Source of the DNA: Paraphysomonas bandaiensis
Lineage: Eukaryota > Chrysophyceae
Assembly: GCA_965644295.1 (NCBI GenBank)
Contig: CBFFRP010000136.1
Span: 1-64,000, forward strand
Direction: 5' to 3'
Length of the DNA: 64,000 nucleotides
A program made the translations under genes and the position numbers. The notes under the pieces are model-generated. The model searched no databases, was not told the origin of the DNA, and saw only the letters and a list, made by a program, of their open reading frames with translations. Positions 11,044 to 25,623 of this stretch are shown one piece after another (positions within the stretch are counted from its first letter, which is position 1; the number at the start of each line of letters is the position of its first letter).

Positions 11044-11137
11044 TCGGAAAAATGTCTTCTGTCTTTGAAAAGCTGTAGTTATAGGAGGACAAAAGACAGA
11101 AATCCGTCGAAAGACAAAATGTCTTTCTGTCTTCGGC
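11044..11137 (+). other. Loop of foldback element
   Basis: A 94-bp unpaired centre that contains more GACAAAAGACA / TGTCTTTCTGTC words, the same words that occur near both outer ends. They could be transposase-binding repeats, or the remains of an internal fusion point. Confidence 0.75.
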
Positions 11138-11526
11138 CGACAGAAAGACATAAATATGAGCAAATTTATGTCTTTTTGTCTTCAAGGACAGAAATCGAGA
11201 GTGGAAGACATTTTTACACAATGGAGCTTCATTAATAGTTATACACACTGATGAACAGCACCAGGCGCAATGATTTATAGTCTCAAGCATTGGCAGAAGC
11301 TTGCCATTGCTTTGGCAGGCATGGAGACCCATGGTGTCAAGACCACGACGATAACAGAGCTTGGAGAAATATGTCTGTGAAACTTCTTACGACACGCCGC
11401 ACTCCTGACAACAATGAAAGCACTGACATCTACATCAGTGAAACCGTATCCCTGACCGAGTATATTCCGGCAGGAACCATAACTATTATCAGATTGTGGA
11501 AGGTGAAGATGTGTGTTGATTTAAAC

Positions 11527-11557
<31 letters not shown>

Positions 11558-13213
11558 CATACATACATACATACATACATACATCCAAAGGACTCTTTGG
11601 AATCAACTCTGAAACTATTTGGAAGAAATAAACAACACTGGAAATAAAGAAGGAAATCAGTCATTAATGAGTTCACTCCAGATTTTGTTATCCTTTTGAA
11701 TAAGGTATATATATCTTATAATGTTATTCAATAGTAATATTTGTTGATGCAGGACGAAACAATACCGCCAGGCGTGCAGATGAGAGAGTTGCTCGTCAAG
11801 ACGGTGGAGCTCTCCTGGAATCGTAAAGAAGCTGAAAGGATAAGAAGAGAGCTGGCACAACTCTCGAAACAATGACACTAACAGCAACGCCAACCAATGG
11901 TAATTATCTTGGTCCGATTGATTTTCTATTATCCATGCAAGTTCTATTTGTTATATACATATGTTGTTACTATATTATACACGTTAGTTATAATGACGTT
12001 TGCCAGTGTCAGTTTTAAATTCACAACTTTGTTTATTACATTGACTAATAATTATCACATGATCTAATTGTAAGATGCATTTAATCTTGCATGTAATCAC
12101 AGATATATTGAATGGGATCTAACTACACAAACAACTGAAATGTAATGTGTGTTGTACATATAACATATTGGCAACATATTGTAATAAACTAAATATACAC
12201 ATTCAACTTCAATATTGGGTTAACATAAACTCACTTCTATCTTAGTTATCAATTATGATATTGGCAGTCATATGTATAGATATCGTTATATTACACAATT
12301 ATAGAGAAACCACAATGATGAGTCAACTATCAAAAGGAGTTCATCAAACACTTCAAGTCATCATCCATCTTTCGTCTGATGTGGAAGATAATAATGATGT
12401 CAGTGCATGCGATCTATCTTCATAACCTGGACTTCGAAACAAGTTCAAGAATATTGCAGGAGAGTTTAAGTGCCATATCTGATGCTATATAGGAAGTTAA
12501 GGGCAGTAACACCCAGCTCTTTCAACCCAGCTCTTTCAAGGTGTCCGTCACTACGTCGTGCGTATCAGGATTGTGCGCCTCATCTTACTATCATTCAAAT
12601 CAGGTGCACTCGCAGAGATTGAGCGTGTTTATATAAATGTGATGATGATGCTAATCAAGGCAATAAAAAGCATCGTGCTTGAAACATTTGATACGTAATT
12701 CGAAAACGCGTTCTGAATTGCTTGCCTGATGCAGTGTGACATGGTATATAATACAATACCAAAAGTCATACCTTCACAAGTTGTGGGATCTCTTATCCTT
12801 GTATTCCTCAGCAGGAGTCCCCATGGTGTGTTATCGTAGCCAATCCGTTCGTAGACATTTCTTCTTGCAAAGATACGATCCTAACTGGACGCTGGAGATT
12901 GCTTCATGAGCTGTTTGATCAAGGATGTCCTGCACAGACAACTTCCGGGACAATGCACACACGCGAAATATCATGCTATCAACTTTACACAGTCACTGTC
13001 AATGCTTAATGCTTTGCTTCGCAATATATTCAGTGAGATCAAGCGAACAGAGAATGAAAAGAAATTTGAATTTAAACACAAAAACACTGTTTTGTCTTTT
13101 GTCTTTCTGTGTGCACTATAATTACGGCTTCGTTTGCACCCGACAAAAACAATTCTGATGAAAAAAAATGTCTTTTGTCGTTTTGTCTTTTGTCTCCACT
13201 ATAATTAGTGGCC
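11138..13213 (-). repeat. Right arm of foldback element
   Basis: Inverted copy of the left arm, 28 bp longer mainly because its CATA run (about 11527-11584) has some 15 units against about 5 in the left arm. Confidence 0.9.
11648..11875 (+). pseudogene. Coding-like exon pair in right arm
   Basis: An exon ending at 11704 (…VINEFTPDFVILLNK), a 48-bp intron 11705-11752 with GTATAT...GCAG ends, and an exon 11753-11875 (starts DETIPPGVQMRELLVK, ends RRELAQLSKQ, stop). The phase is preserved across the junction and the intron size matches the host genes. This looks like the 3' end of a real gene carried by the transposon. Family not recognised. An upstream segment (11371-11505, MSVKLLTTRRTPDNN…) may be another exon. 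Confidence 0.4.
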
Positions 13214-13216
13214 TTA

Positions 13217-13841
13217 CGCACATTACCCTGCCAAATTGAAGTGCGAGATGCGGAATTTTAAACAAAGACTTAGGGGTTTTGAGTATAAAACCGCGGTTTT
13301 AATATCAAAAAACTGAGTTTTACGAAAAATATCTGTTTTTTCACAAACACTGGGCTTTTTACAAGTAAACCTGTTTTTTTTAGGAGTGAGTATAAAATCT
13401 ACAGTATATGCATGACATATTGTCAAAAAATCCAGTATATATATCTGTAAAATTCCCTTTTTCGGCTTTCTAGATACCTGTATTCCAACATACTACGCAA
13501 ACTACCTACTACACTCCACTCACAGAGCAGAACCACACTCTGCCCTCCTTCATATAAATAATACAAGTACACACGAGCTTGCAGGAACGAAGTGTGCAAG
13601 TTTTAAGTAAAGTGTAGCGTATCAAGTACTGGTGTATGTGTATGGTGTACTGTATATGGTATAGTCCCTATGGATGCACTGAACCCCCTGTATAGATTTT
13701 CTACCCGATAGCTTCATTGTCAATTGCAAAATAATTTGTTTTAATAGAAGTAGAAAGAGGCATTGCCTCAAACCCCATTGCGGGGGAACTCTTTGCTGTT
13801 GCTGCCTGTATAAATGGAGAAGCAAGATAGACCGAGCTCTC
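13217..13841. other. Intergenic / unresolved 5' region of the membrane-protein gene
   Basis: T-rich sequence with homopolymer runs. The frame of the next gene stays open upstream to about 13750 without an ATG, so a 5' exon or UTR may lie here, but I cannot place it. Confidence 0.4.
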
Positions 13842-15024
13842 TTGATTTCATGGTTATTGAAAGATTTAGGATGGATGACCACGAATGTTTACCTGGGATG
13901 GATATTCGGCGGTGTGGCGGTGCTGCTGCACTTGGCAGTCCTCTTCATTGACTGGCCTCATAGTGTGCCATTCCGTTTTTATCATTCTTCATTAGTTCTT
14001 TGGATTGTGGGAAACTTCTTGTGGATGTCTGTAGAGTTCATGGTATACAGGGAGTCCTCTGATGTTCACTTCGGCCCGCATACTCCAGTGGGAGGAATGA
14101 CAGTGAAGGTCGGTGATCAACTTACGGAAGCAAAATCCTGGTTGTTTCTTACGGCGATAGCTATACAGTTTTTATTGTTTATTCTCATTCGTATGAATAT
14201 TTTGGCGATGCCGCTGGATGTATTTGACGATGATAGTATAGATGGCGGAAGTGTGGATATGGATATGGATATCGATGGCTCGCAACAGTCCGCCTCAGCC
14301 CCCCTGACCTCCACACAGGAAGGCCAACCGCTTGTTGAGGACATGGAGTCTAACGACAATCGCATGACCCCCAGCAACCTTTACGTAGCTGACAAGTATC
14401 CGTTTGGGTTTACTCTGACCTTCATTGAGAATAGCTACATTGTTCTCTGGATAGCCAAGGACTATTTCTGGTCATGGGCGACCGGAGACTTTGAAGTACA
14501 ACAGCGTGTGGGTTACTTCACAGGTGCGTACACTTTGCAATTCTTGTCCTGTTTTAGTTATCGTGTCCTGCAGAGGTAGTTTCAATGTTTTTTGGCATAT
14601 TGAGCGTATGCTTATATACGTATATTGCTTATGCCTGGAGAAAACATTTTGTAAATATGATGGACTCACTTACCTCTTGGTGTTGGTTGTTCGCAAACTT
14701 TGTTTGGATGGCTGGTGAAGTATTTATCAGGTACATTTTGTAGTCATGTTATGTATGTTATATAACCGTTTGGAGTACAGATATGACAACTTACAGCTGG
14801 ACGATGCCGAGCAAGCAGATGACGCTGTCACCCGGCTTGTGTCTGGAATATTTTTTCTTATTGGAATGCAGATTCAGTTTATCGTTATATTTCATGAAAT
14901 GATTGATGCTCTGAAGTCAAGGGAACGTGCAAAGCTATACAGTAAATCTCGTCTGGAAATGATGCCTGTCACCAACATTGACGTAGATTATGACCATATA
15001 GTAAGCCTGGAAATGATAGACTAA
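13842..15024 (+). CDS. Multi-pass membrane protein with internal duplication
   Basis: Exons: first ends at 14523, then 14574-14730 and 14781-15024; introns are 50 bp each and junctions keep frame. From the first in-frame Met (13875) it is 349 aa, but coding very likely starts upstream: SWLLKDLGWM at 13845-13877 matches LWIAKDYFWSW later in the protein. About six or seven membrane segments are visible. The two halves resemble each other: a W-x-x-K-D-x-x-W motif, then three hydrophobic helices, the middle one reading IVGNFLWMSVEFM in repeat 1 and LFANFVWMAGEVF in repeat 2, the third WLFLTAIAIQFLLF versus SGIFFLIGMQIQFI. An acidic loop rich in D, S and M separates them. I recognise no named family. 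It is probably an integral membrane protein, possibly a transporter or channel-like fold. The true start codon is unresolved. Confidence 0.75.
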
Positions 15025-16263
15025 ACAGATAATATTGTTCTGTATATTTGGTTTTTATAGTATTTGTTGCATCTATATTAATTACATTAGTTATTATTAA
15101 ATCACTATTATTACCATCAGATATAAAGATGTTTGTACTTCACCAACCTCAGTTTTAAGGGACAGAATATGGCTAGATTTATCTGTTATTCAATTCACCT
15201 CTTTTCGGTATCTTCTAGATTGGCATTATAATTTCCCGACATACTCAACGAATTTCGTTTTACAACTCTACTGACACAATATACACCAATACCACTTTCA
15301 CAAAAAAAAGTATACATTATATATTACACTTCTGTACGCTAGTGTTCATGAAATTATAGAGAACAAGATTTAGGAAATCCGCTTCATGCGGAATAATATT
15401 CTTCCAATGATTTTCGACAGTTATGTGCATGATCTAATGAAAAAAATGTAATGTGCTATTTATCAAAACATGCCTCTACGAGTTGGTTAAACCTCTTCAT
15501 TGTTTACCTACATATTACGCAGAAGCTACAGACATATAAAAGATATTAGCCAGAGACCCATACTTACACCATTTACTTCTCGATATGGTGTGACTTCGAA
15601 GTCATTGTTGTACATAATATTTCTCAACCATTAATATCCGTTAAACACAGCGTTTAAAGGATGATATAATGTTGTCCAGTCCTGCTGTAATATACTGAGT
15701 ACTGTTGTATTACAGCATTTCAAGACGAGTTCTTTAACATGTAGTCATTTCATGTGGTTGACAACTATAAAGCGAATTGATAAAACAATAATTTGTTATA
15801 GTTCATTTGAAAGATCTTGTGTACACATGTCACCTCGGCTCATAGCAATCGGCAACAGATACGCACGACTTCGTAGATACCATCATACTCTACTGTGTAC
15901 ATGAATAGACAAGTCCCTAACAGTAGTCCGTGTTATACGGCACTGTATTTTAGCATGTTGCAAATGAATAGACACTGTCATCATTTTGTTGGATTCTTCG
16001 AAATCCAGTTCAGCGTTTGATGCTTCTTCATATACGACAAAACTCATATAGATCACCCAATCCTTCTGATCTAATTGACTTACACTGAATAAAGTGACTT
16101 CGTAGTGACTTCATAGGAAGGGAACCAATCATGTACATACATATTTGCCGGTACGTACAAACCGAATATACATATATATGCGCATATGTGTATATGAAAG
16201 TGTTCGTAAATTGTTGACTTAAGTATCGCACAAACTCATTATCTCTCCATTCATTTCCAGACG
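15025..16263. other. Intergenic, no gene seen
   Basis: AT-rich, with stops in all frames. It separates two same-strand genes and presumably holds the 3' UTR of the membrane protein and the SMC3 promoter. No distinctive element was noticed. Confidence 0.5.
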
Positions 16264-20729
<4,466 letters not shown>

Positions 20730-21378
20730 TTCCTTTTTGCCAATTTGTTGTTAGCTATGTTATGAACGAGAACTTGGTCAGTGCGCTTGTCATACCCACT
20801 TTGGTCACAACTTTGTTTCCTTCGTAGTTATGAAAATTTTCATGTGCGACTTCCTACTGTACTTGATTGTGCTAATTCGTTTTTTATGATGCCCTATTTC
20901 TCTGTTTAAGAGCTATCGCTTCGATTATGATAATGAATATATAATGTATTATATTCAGTATGCTAGCAGAGAAGCAGAACATATTCTAAAATATTTCATA
21001 GGTATTATACACTTATATTTCACCACTGGTTATAAGGAGGCTACATAGCCCTGAGCTCAAAATTAAAATTCGTACAAGCTAAGTAAGATGCCCCTTATCC
21101 CTTGGTTGAATTGCAGCTTATCCTCAAAATGTTGAAAACGTAAATATATCTAAAATGTATAGCTATTTGTACTTGCTTGTTGCTGGAAGAAATAGGTGTC
21201 CCTGATAAACATGAAGAAACAATTGAAAAATCAAAGTATTGCCATATGTATTGCGTATTACTAGAACTGAATTAATTACCTCCATAAATCGCCTAAAGCG
21301 CATCAGTTGCAAAAAAGAATCACAATATCATGTATGAATCTTAGGGTTGGTATAGTAGAAAATCACCACAGTAGTAAC
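20730..21378. other. Convergent intergenic space between SMC3 and NDUFV1
   Basis: The 3' ends of two convergent genes face each other here. AT-rich, no ORF of note; presumably both 3' UTRs. Confidence 0.6.
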
Positions 21379-22950
21379 CTAATTGCATCCATATACCTTT
21401 CCACCACCATGCGTCTTTGACCACTCGTTGTTAGAGAATGGAGCCCCAGACCATGACGCCTGAAAATATCGGTTAGGGTCATAACTGCTCGCATTCTCGA
21501 TGCGGTCATCGATAACGTGCTTGAAGCGCCTAATGAGACCTTGCACGGGCCAGGCTGCTGCGTCACCGAGGGCACATATTGTGTGACCCTCGATACCACG
21601 GGAGATCTCTTCAAGCATGGGCACCTCTCGTTTGTCCGCTGTCCCATCCTCCAGTTTCTCCATAATAGCTTCCATCCAAGGGGTGCCTTCGCGACATGGT
21701 GTGCACTGCCCACACGACTCGTGACTGTAAAAGTGAGAGAGCCTGCGAATAGCAGCGATCATATCTACAGACTTGTCAAATACGGTCACAGCTGCCGTCC
21801 CGAGGCCTGACCCCTTGGCACGTAAGTCGTCGAAGTCCATCATCACATTCTGACAATCTGCCTCGTCCAGCACTGGGACAGATGATCCGCCAGGAATGAC
21901 TGCCTGTAAATTACTCCATCCACCCCTGACTCCGCCACAGTGCTTTTCCAGCAAATCGCGAAGAGTTATGGACATCTCATCCTCCACCACAATAGGGTTG
22001 TTAACGTGTCCGGATATCGCAAACAGTTTTGTGCCCCTATTGTTCGGCCGCCCAAAACCTGCAAACCAAGACCCCCCACGACGAAATATAGTTGGCGTAA
22101 CCGCAATAGTTTCTACATTAGTCACAGTGCTCGGGCATCCAAATAATCCTATGTTGGCGGGGAATGGCGGCTTGAGTCTCGGTTTTCCCTGCTTGCCCTC
22201 CAAACTTTCGATCAGCGCTGTTTCCTCCCCGCAAATATAAGCACCGGCACCACGGTGCAGGTATAAGTCGTAATCATAGCCCGATCCGCAGGCATTCTTG
22301 CCGAGAAATCCAGCCTGATAGGCCTCGTGAATCGCCTCCTGTAGTACAACCGCTTCGTTGAAATATTCACCTCTTATGTATATGTAGCCTGCACGAGCGC
22401 GCATGGCAAATCCAGCCAAAAGGCAACCCTCGATTAGCTTGTGGGGGTCCTTACGCATAATCTCTCTGTCTTTGCATGTGCCGGGCTCCGATTCATCCGC
22501 ATTAACGACCAAAAAAGAGGGACGACCGTCTGACGCCTTTGGCATAAATGACCACTTAAGTCCGGATGGAAACCCAGCACCGCCTCGACCTCTCAAGCCA
22601 GAGTCTTTGACCTCCTGCACCAGCCAGTCTGGTCCCATGCACATGAGATCCTTCGTTCGATACCAATCTCCACGTTTCATCGCTGCTTTAAGTCTCCAGT
22701 CCTGCAACACACACCCATTATCATCATCATCACCACCAGCAGCATGGTCGGACCTTCTCTCCGTAGAGATTAGTAAATATGCGGTCCTGATCCTTCAGCC
22801 CTCCATACACCTGCACACCATCCTCATTATACCATACATGTATGTGTGTGTGTTATGTACCTGAGTTAGTGCTGGTTCAGATGCAGCTGATGATAACAAC
22901 CGCTGCTGTGCACATGATGCGGCACCACTCACGCGTGCAATTCTACGCAT
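21379..22950 (-). CDS. NDUFV1: Mitochondrial complex I NDUFV1 (51-kDa flavoprotein)
   Basis: Three exons, 22950-22861, 22810-22754 and 22701-21379, give 489 aa. Exon 1 ([17 protein letters not shown]…) is Arg/Ser/Ala-rich without acids, a mitochondrial targeting peptide. Exon 2 gives [16 protein letters not shown], which is conserved in the family. The FMN/NADH region [13 protein letters not shown] lies near residue 87 and NADESEPGT follows. The N3 4Fe-4S ligands are present: SCGQCTPC near 379-385 and HTICALGD near 426. The subunit oxidises NADH and passes electrons to FMN and the Fe-S chain of complex I in the mitochondrial matrix arm. All expected residues are present. The last residues (GGGKVYGCN) could be altered if a further 3' intron exists, since GTATAT follows GGAAAG, but a stop follows directly. 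Confidence 0.96.
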
Positions 22951-23638
22951 GTTGTAGATAGTCTACCCTTGAATATGTTGAGATGTGGCGCCCAAAACCC
23001 TCCCAATATAACTAACTACACAGACAACAATGTGCCAATCATACACATACATACATACATACATACATACATACATACATACATACATACATACATACAT
23101 ACATACATACATACATACATACATACATACATACATACATACATACATACATACATACATACATACATACATACATACATACATACATACATACATACAT
23201 ACATACATACATACATACATACATACATACATACATACATACATACATACATACATACATACATACATACATACATACATACATACATACATACATACAT
23301 ACATACATACATACATACATACATACATACATACATACATACATACATACATACAGCAGTACATAGAGGTGTAGATGTCGTCCGTTTAATACGGGCGGTC
23401 CAGTCCCAACGAACGGTACGTTAGGAGAAACCTCTCGGAATTCGTGTGAAGTGTGATGTGTGCGGCTGTAGAGACACAGTCATACAGAGTCCCACTGCTG
23501 TACATCTCTGTCTGTACAAATACATACACATACATACATACATACATAGATGGGTGCATGGAGCCCATAGGATGACAATTCACTGGGATTAAGATTGCAG
23601 ACCCTCCATCCTTAAGATTAATCGATAAGACTTCCCTC
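22951..23638. other. Divergent promoter region between NDUFV1 and riboflavin kinase
   Basis: A 688-bp space between two start codons pointing apart. Nearly half is the ACAT microsatellite. A short second run (ACATACATACATACATAC) lies at about 23528-23548. Confidence 0.6.
23043..23354. repeat. (ACAT)n microsatellite, about 78 units
   Basis: An uninterrupted tetranucleotide run of about 312 bp. It generates long spurious ORFs of Tyr-Ile-His-Thr repeats on one strand and Met-Tyr-Val-Cys repeats on the other, which are not genes. Confidence 0.99.
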
Positions 23639-24229
23639 ATGAGTGATAACGAGCAGAAGTGGGATCACTTATACACCGTTAAAGGTATGTATGTGTGTAT
23701 GTATGTATGTATGTATGGAGAGAGTTACGTGTATTGCTTCCTAGAGTTTCATGATCCAGTAGTGCTGGGCGCTGAAGTTGTTCATGGGTTCAAAAGAGGC
23801 TCCAAAGAACTCGGTATTCCTACTGCTAATTTAGCTATGGAGGAGTTGGGCGATCACGGAGAGAGCCTCGATACAGGCATATATTATGGATGGGCTAAGC
23901 TCAGAGAGAGTTACTATGAAGCTGTGGTGTCTGTGGGCTGGAATCCTTTCTATAATAATACTAAAAAAACAGTGGAAGCGCATTTGTTGGAGTCTTTAGA
24001 TGACTTTTATGGGGAGCATTTGGATATTGCACTCTGTGGCTACTTGAGGGAAGAGTGTAACTTCACATCGCTAGGTTGGGTATTTGCTACTGATTGTACT
24101 GTAACCCGATAATGTTAATTTGCAGATGATTTAATATCATGTATTCAGTCTGATATATCCAGAAGCAAGGGTTATCTCAGCAAAACAGCATCAATCTATT
24201 CTCAACCATCGTTTTGGAAATCTACCTGA
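23639..24229 (+). CDS. RFK: Riboflavin kinase
   Basis: Exons 23639-23684, 23745-24074 and 24126-24229 give 159 aa, close to the human enzyme (155). Key family motifs are present: GFKRGSKELGIPTANL (nucleotide-binding loop), DTGIYYGWA, VVSVGWNPFY and GYLREECNF. It makes FMN from riboflavin and ATP. It is monofunctional, with no FAD-synthetase domain, as in animals and fungi. No transit peptide is obvious, so it is probably cytosolic. Intron 1 (60 bp) contains a GTAT tetranucleotide run beginning at the splice donor itself. Confidence 0.96.
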
Positions 24230-25623
24230 CTGTATAAGAAAATTGCTTTACTTGACCCTTGATATGTACTGTTACCATATTTGAGTTGAATTTATGGCTA
24301 ATACTACACTTCTACCTCAATGCACGACTGTGGCATCGGCTCCACAAGTAGCAAGCTAATTGCTATATGATATATTTCTATGTTGTTGTCTAAGTTTTCC
24401 TTTGTTGCTTAGTCAACCACACATAAATATGATACTAATACATAATTCCATACTACGAACATTGCCAACGTCTGTTTCGGAAAACCAATAATATAACCTA
24501 ATCATAGCGACCAGTGTGAGTTGTTAAGGGGAGTCTACTATCTGCAAGCAACGTTTCATACCTGCTTTTGATATACATACCTAATTCCTAGCTGTTGTAA
24601 GATTTTCTATTAAAAAAGTAAGTTTTGTCTGTTTTGAGTTTTGAGAGCTAGAGAGCTAGTAGTAGCGAATGTCTCATTATTAGCGATAGGCGTTTGAGAG
24701 TCTGTGCTTAACTCTGATATCCTACTGTTTAACGCTACGAAAGCTGCTTGTACGTCACCAGTCACCACAAGCACCAAGGTGCAACCTGTTTCGTTCTATT
24801 ACTCAGAGCAAACGCAGTGAGCAAGCAGAATGTTGATATAACTGACATCTGCTGCCTTCAGGATTTTAGAGTCCTTAAGGTGCACACATCCCGGTGCTCG
24901 ACTTCATCAGGCAGCCTAGTACCCCGGTTACCCGTCAGATAGGCCCATTCCCAGATGCCTGTTTATTTGTCAGGCCCAAAAACGTCTACACAAGTGACAC
25001 TTCTATTCTTGTACTAGTGTCTGAGCATCACTGCTATAAGTTTCTCATAGCTAATTATAGAAGCGGGTTTCTAGCCACAAATAGCTTGTTTTCTACTTTT
25101 AGTAATCATATTCATATAAAACTCGTATCATTCTATCACCTACTCCCATTTCATCCTACAGAATTCCTATGTATACTACCACAAAAGACCGTTAATGAAC
25201 ATTTCTGGTCTTAATGCTCTATCTCTGGCCTTAATAGTCATATCTTCTGATCTGATCATAATATTATCATGACCACTACATAATTATTTTAATAATTCTT
25301 GCAGACAAACTGTCTTTAATATTTTAATTTAGGTGCAGTACATTCAACTAACAGTTAAGCAAACTGTTTTTATCTAATTGTTGTCAGCGCATACAATTCA
25401 ACTTTTTTGCTGCAGTGCGGTATCAATCGAAAAAGGTCTTGCCTTGAAATGAATACGTAATGTTGCACAGCTTCGATTATGAGTTGTAATATCAATATTG
25501 ATAAGTTATGTGGGGGTAATTATAGGAACATCCAAGGTTGCTAAGTTCTATTTCAAGCATATCACTTATGCACACTGCACCTGTGTAAAAACATATACTC
25601 TACATGCGACAAACTTCACTACG
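24230..25623. other. Intergenic, no gene seen
   Basis: About 1.4 kb of AT-rich DNA between the 3' ends of convergent genes. A 106-codon ORF (24894-25214) has no coding character or family match. Confidence 0.5.

Larger units (their letters stand above)
8996..13213. mobile_element. 4.2-kb foldback DNA transposon, PIF/Harbinger-like ends
   Basis: The element is a giant palindrome: left arm 8996-11043, loop 11044-11137, right arm 11138-13213. It opens with GGCCACTAATTATAGTGG and closes with the exact reverse complement, and is flanked on both sides by TTA (8993-8995 and 13214-13216). A TTA/TWA duplication with GGC-starting ends is typical of PIF/Harbinger elements and their MITEs, so I assign it there tentatively. 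No DDE transposase or Myb-like partner is readable inside, so it is probably non-autonomous. The terminal 18 bases themselves form a small hairpin (CCACTA-ATTA-TAGTGG). Confidence 0.8.

Noticed and set aside
10849-11332. Two overlapping 128-codon ORFs on opposite strands
   Set aside because: They are mirror images caused by the inverted repeat arms and cross the loop; no splice or family support.
8996-13213. Helitron or Copia-type retroelement as origin of the 4.2-kb palindrome
   Set aside because: Helitrons have no target duplication or long inverted arms, and there are no LTRs, zinc knuckles or reverse-transcriptase motifs; TTA flanks fit a cut-and-paste element better.
21896-22864. Plus-strand ORFs over NDUFV1
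   Set aside because: Antisense shadows of a strongly conserved minus-strand gene.
22963-23424. ORFs of Tyr-Ile-His-Thr or Met-Tyr-Val-Cys repeats
   Set aside because: They only translate the ACAT microsatellite.
24894-25214. 106-codon ORF
   Set aside because: No motif, AT-driven composition, isolated in intergenic DNA.
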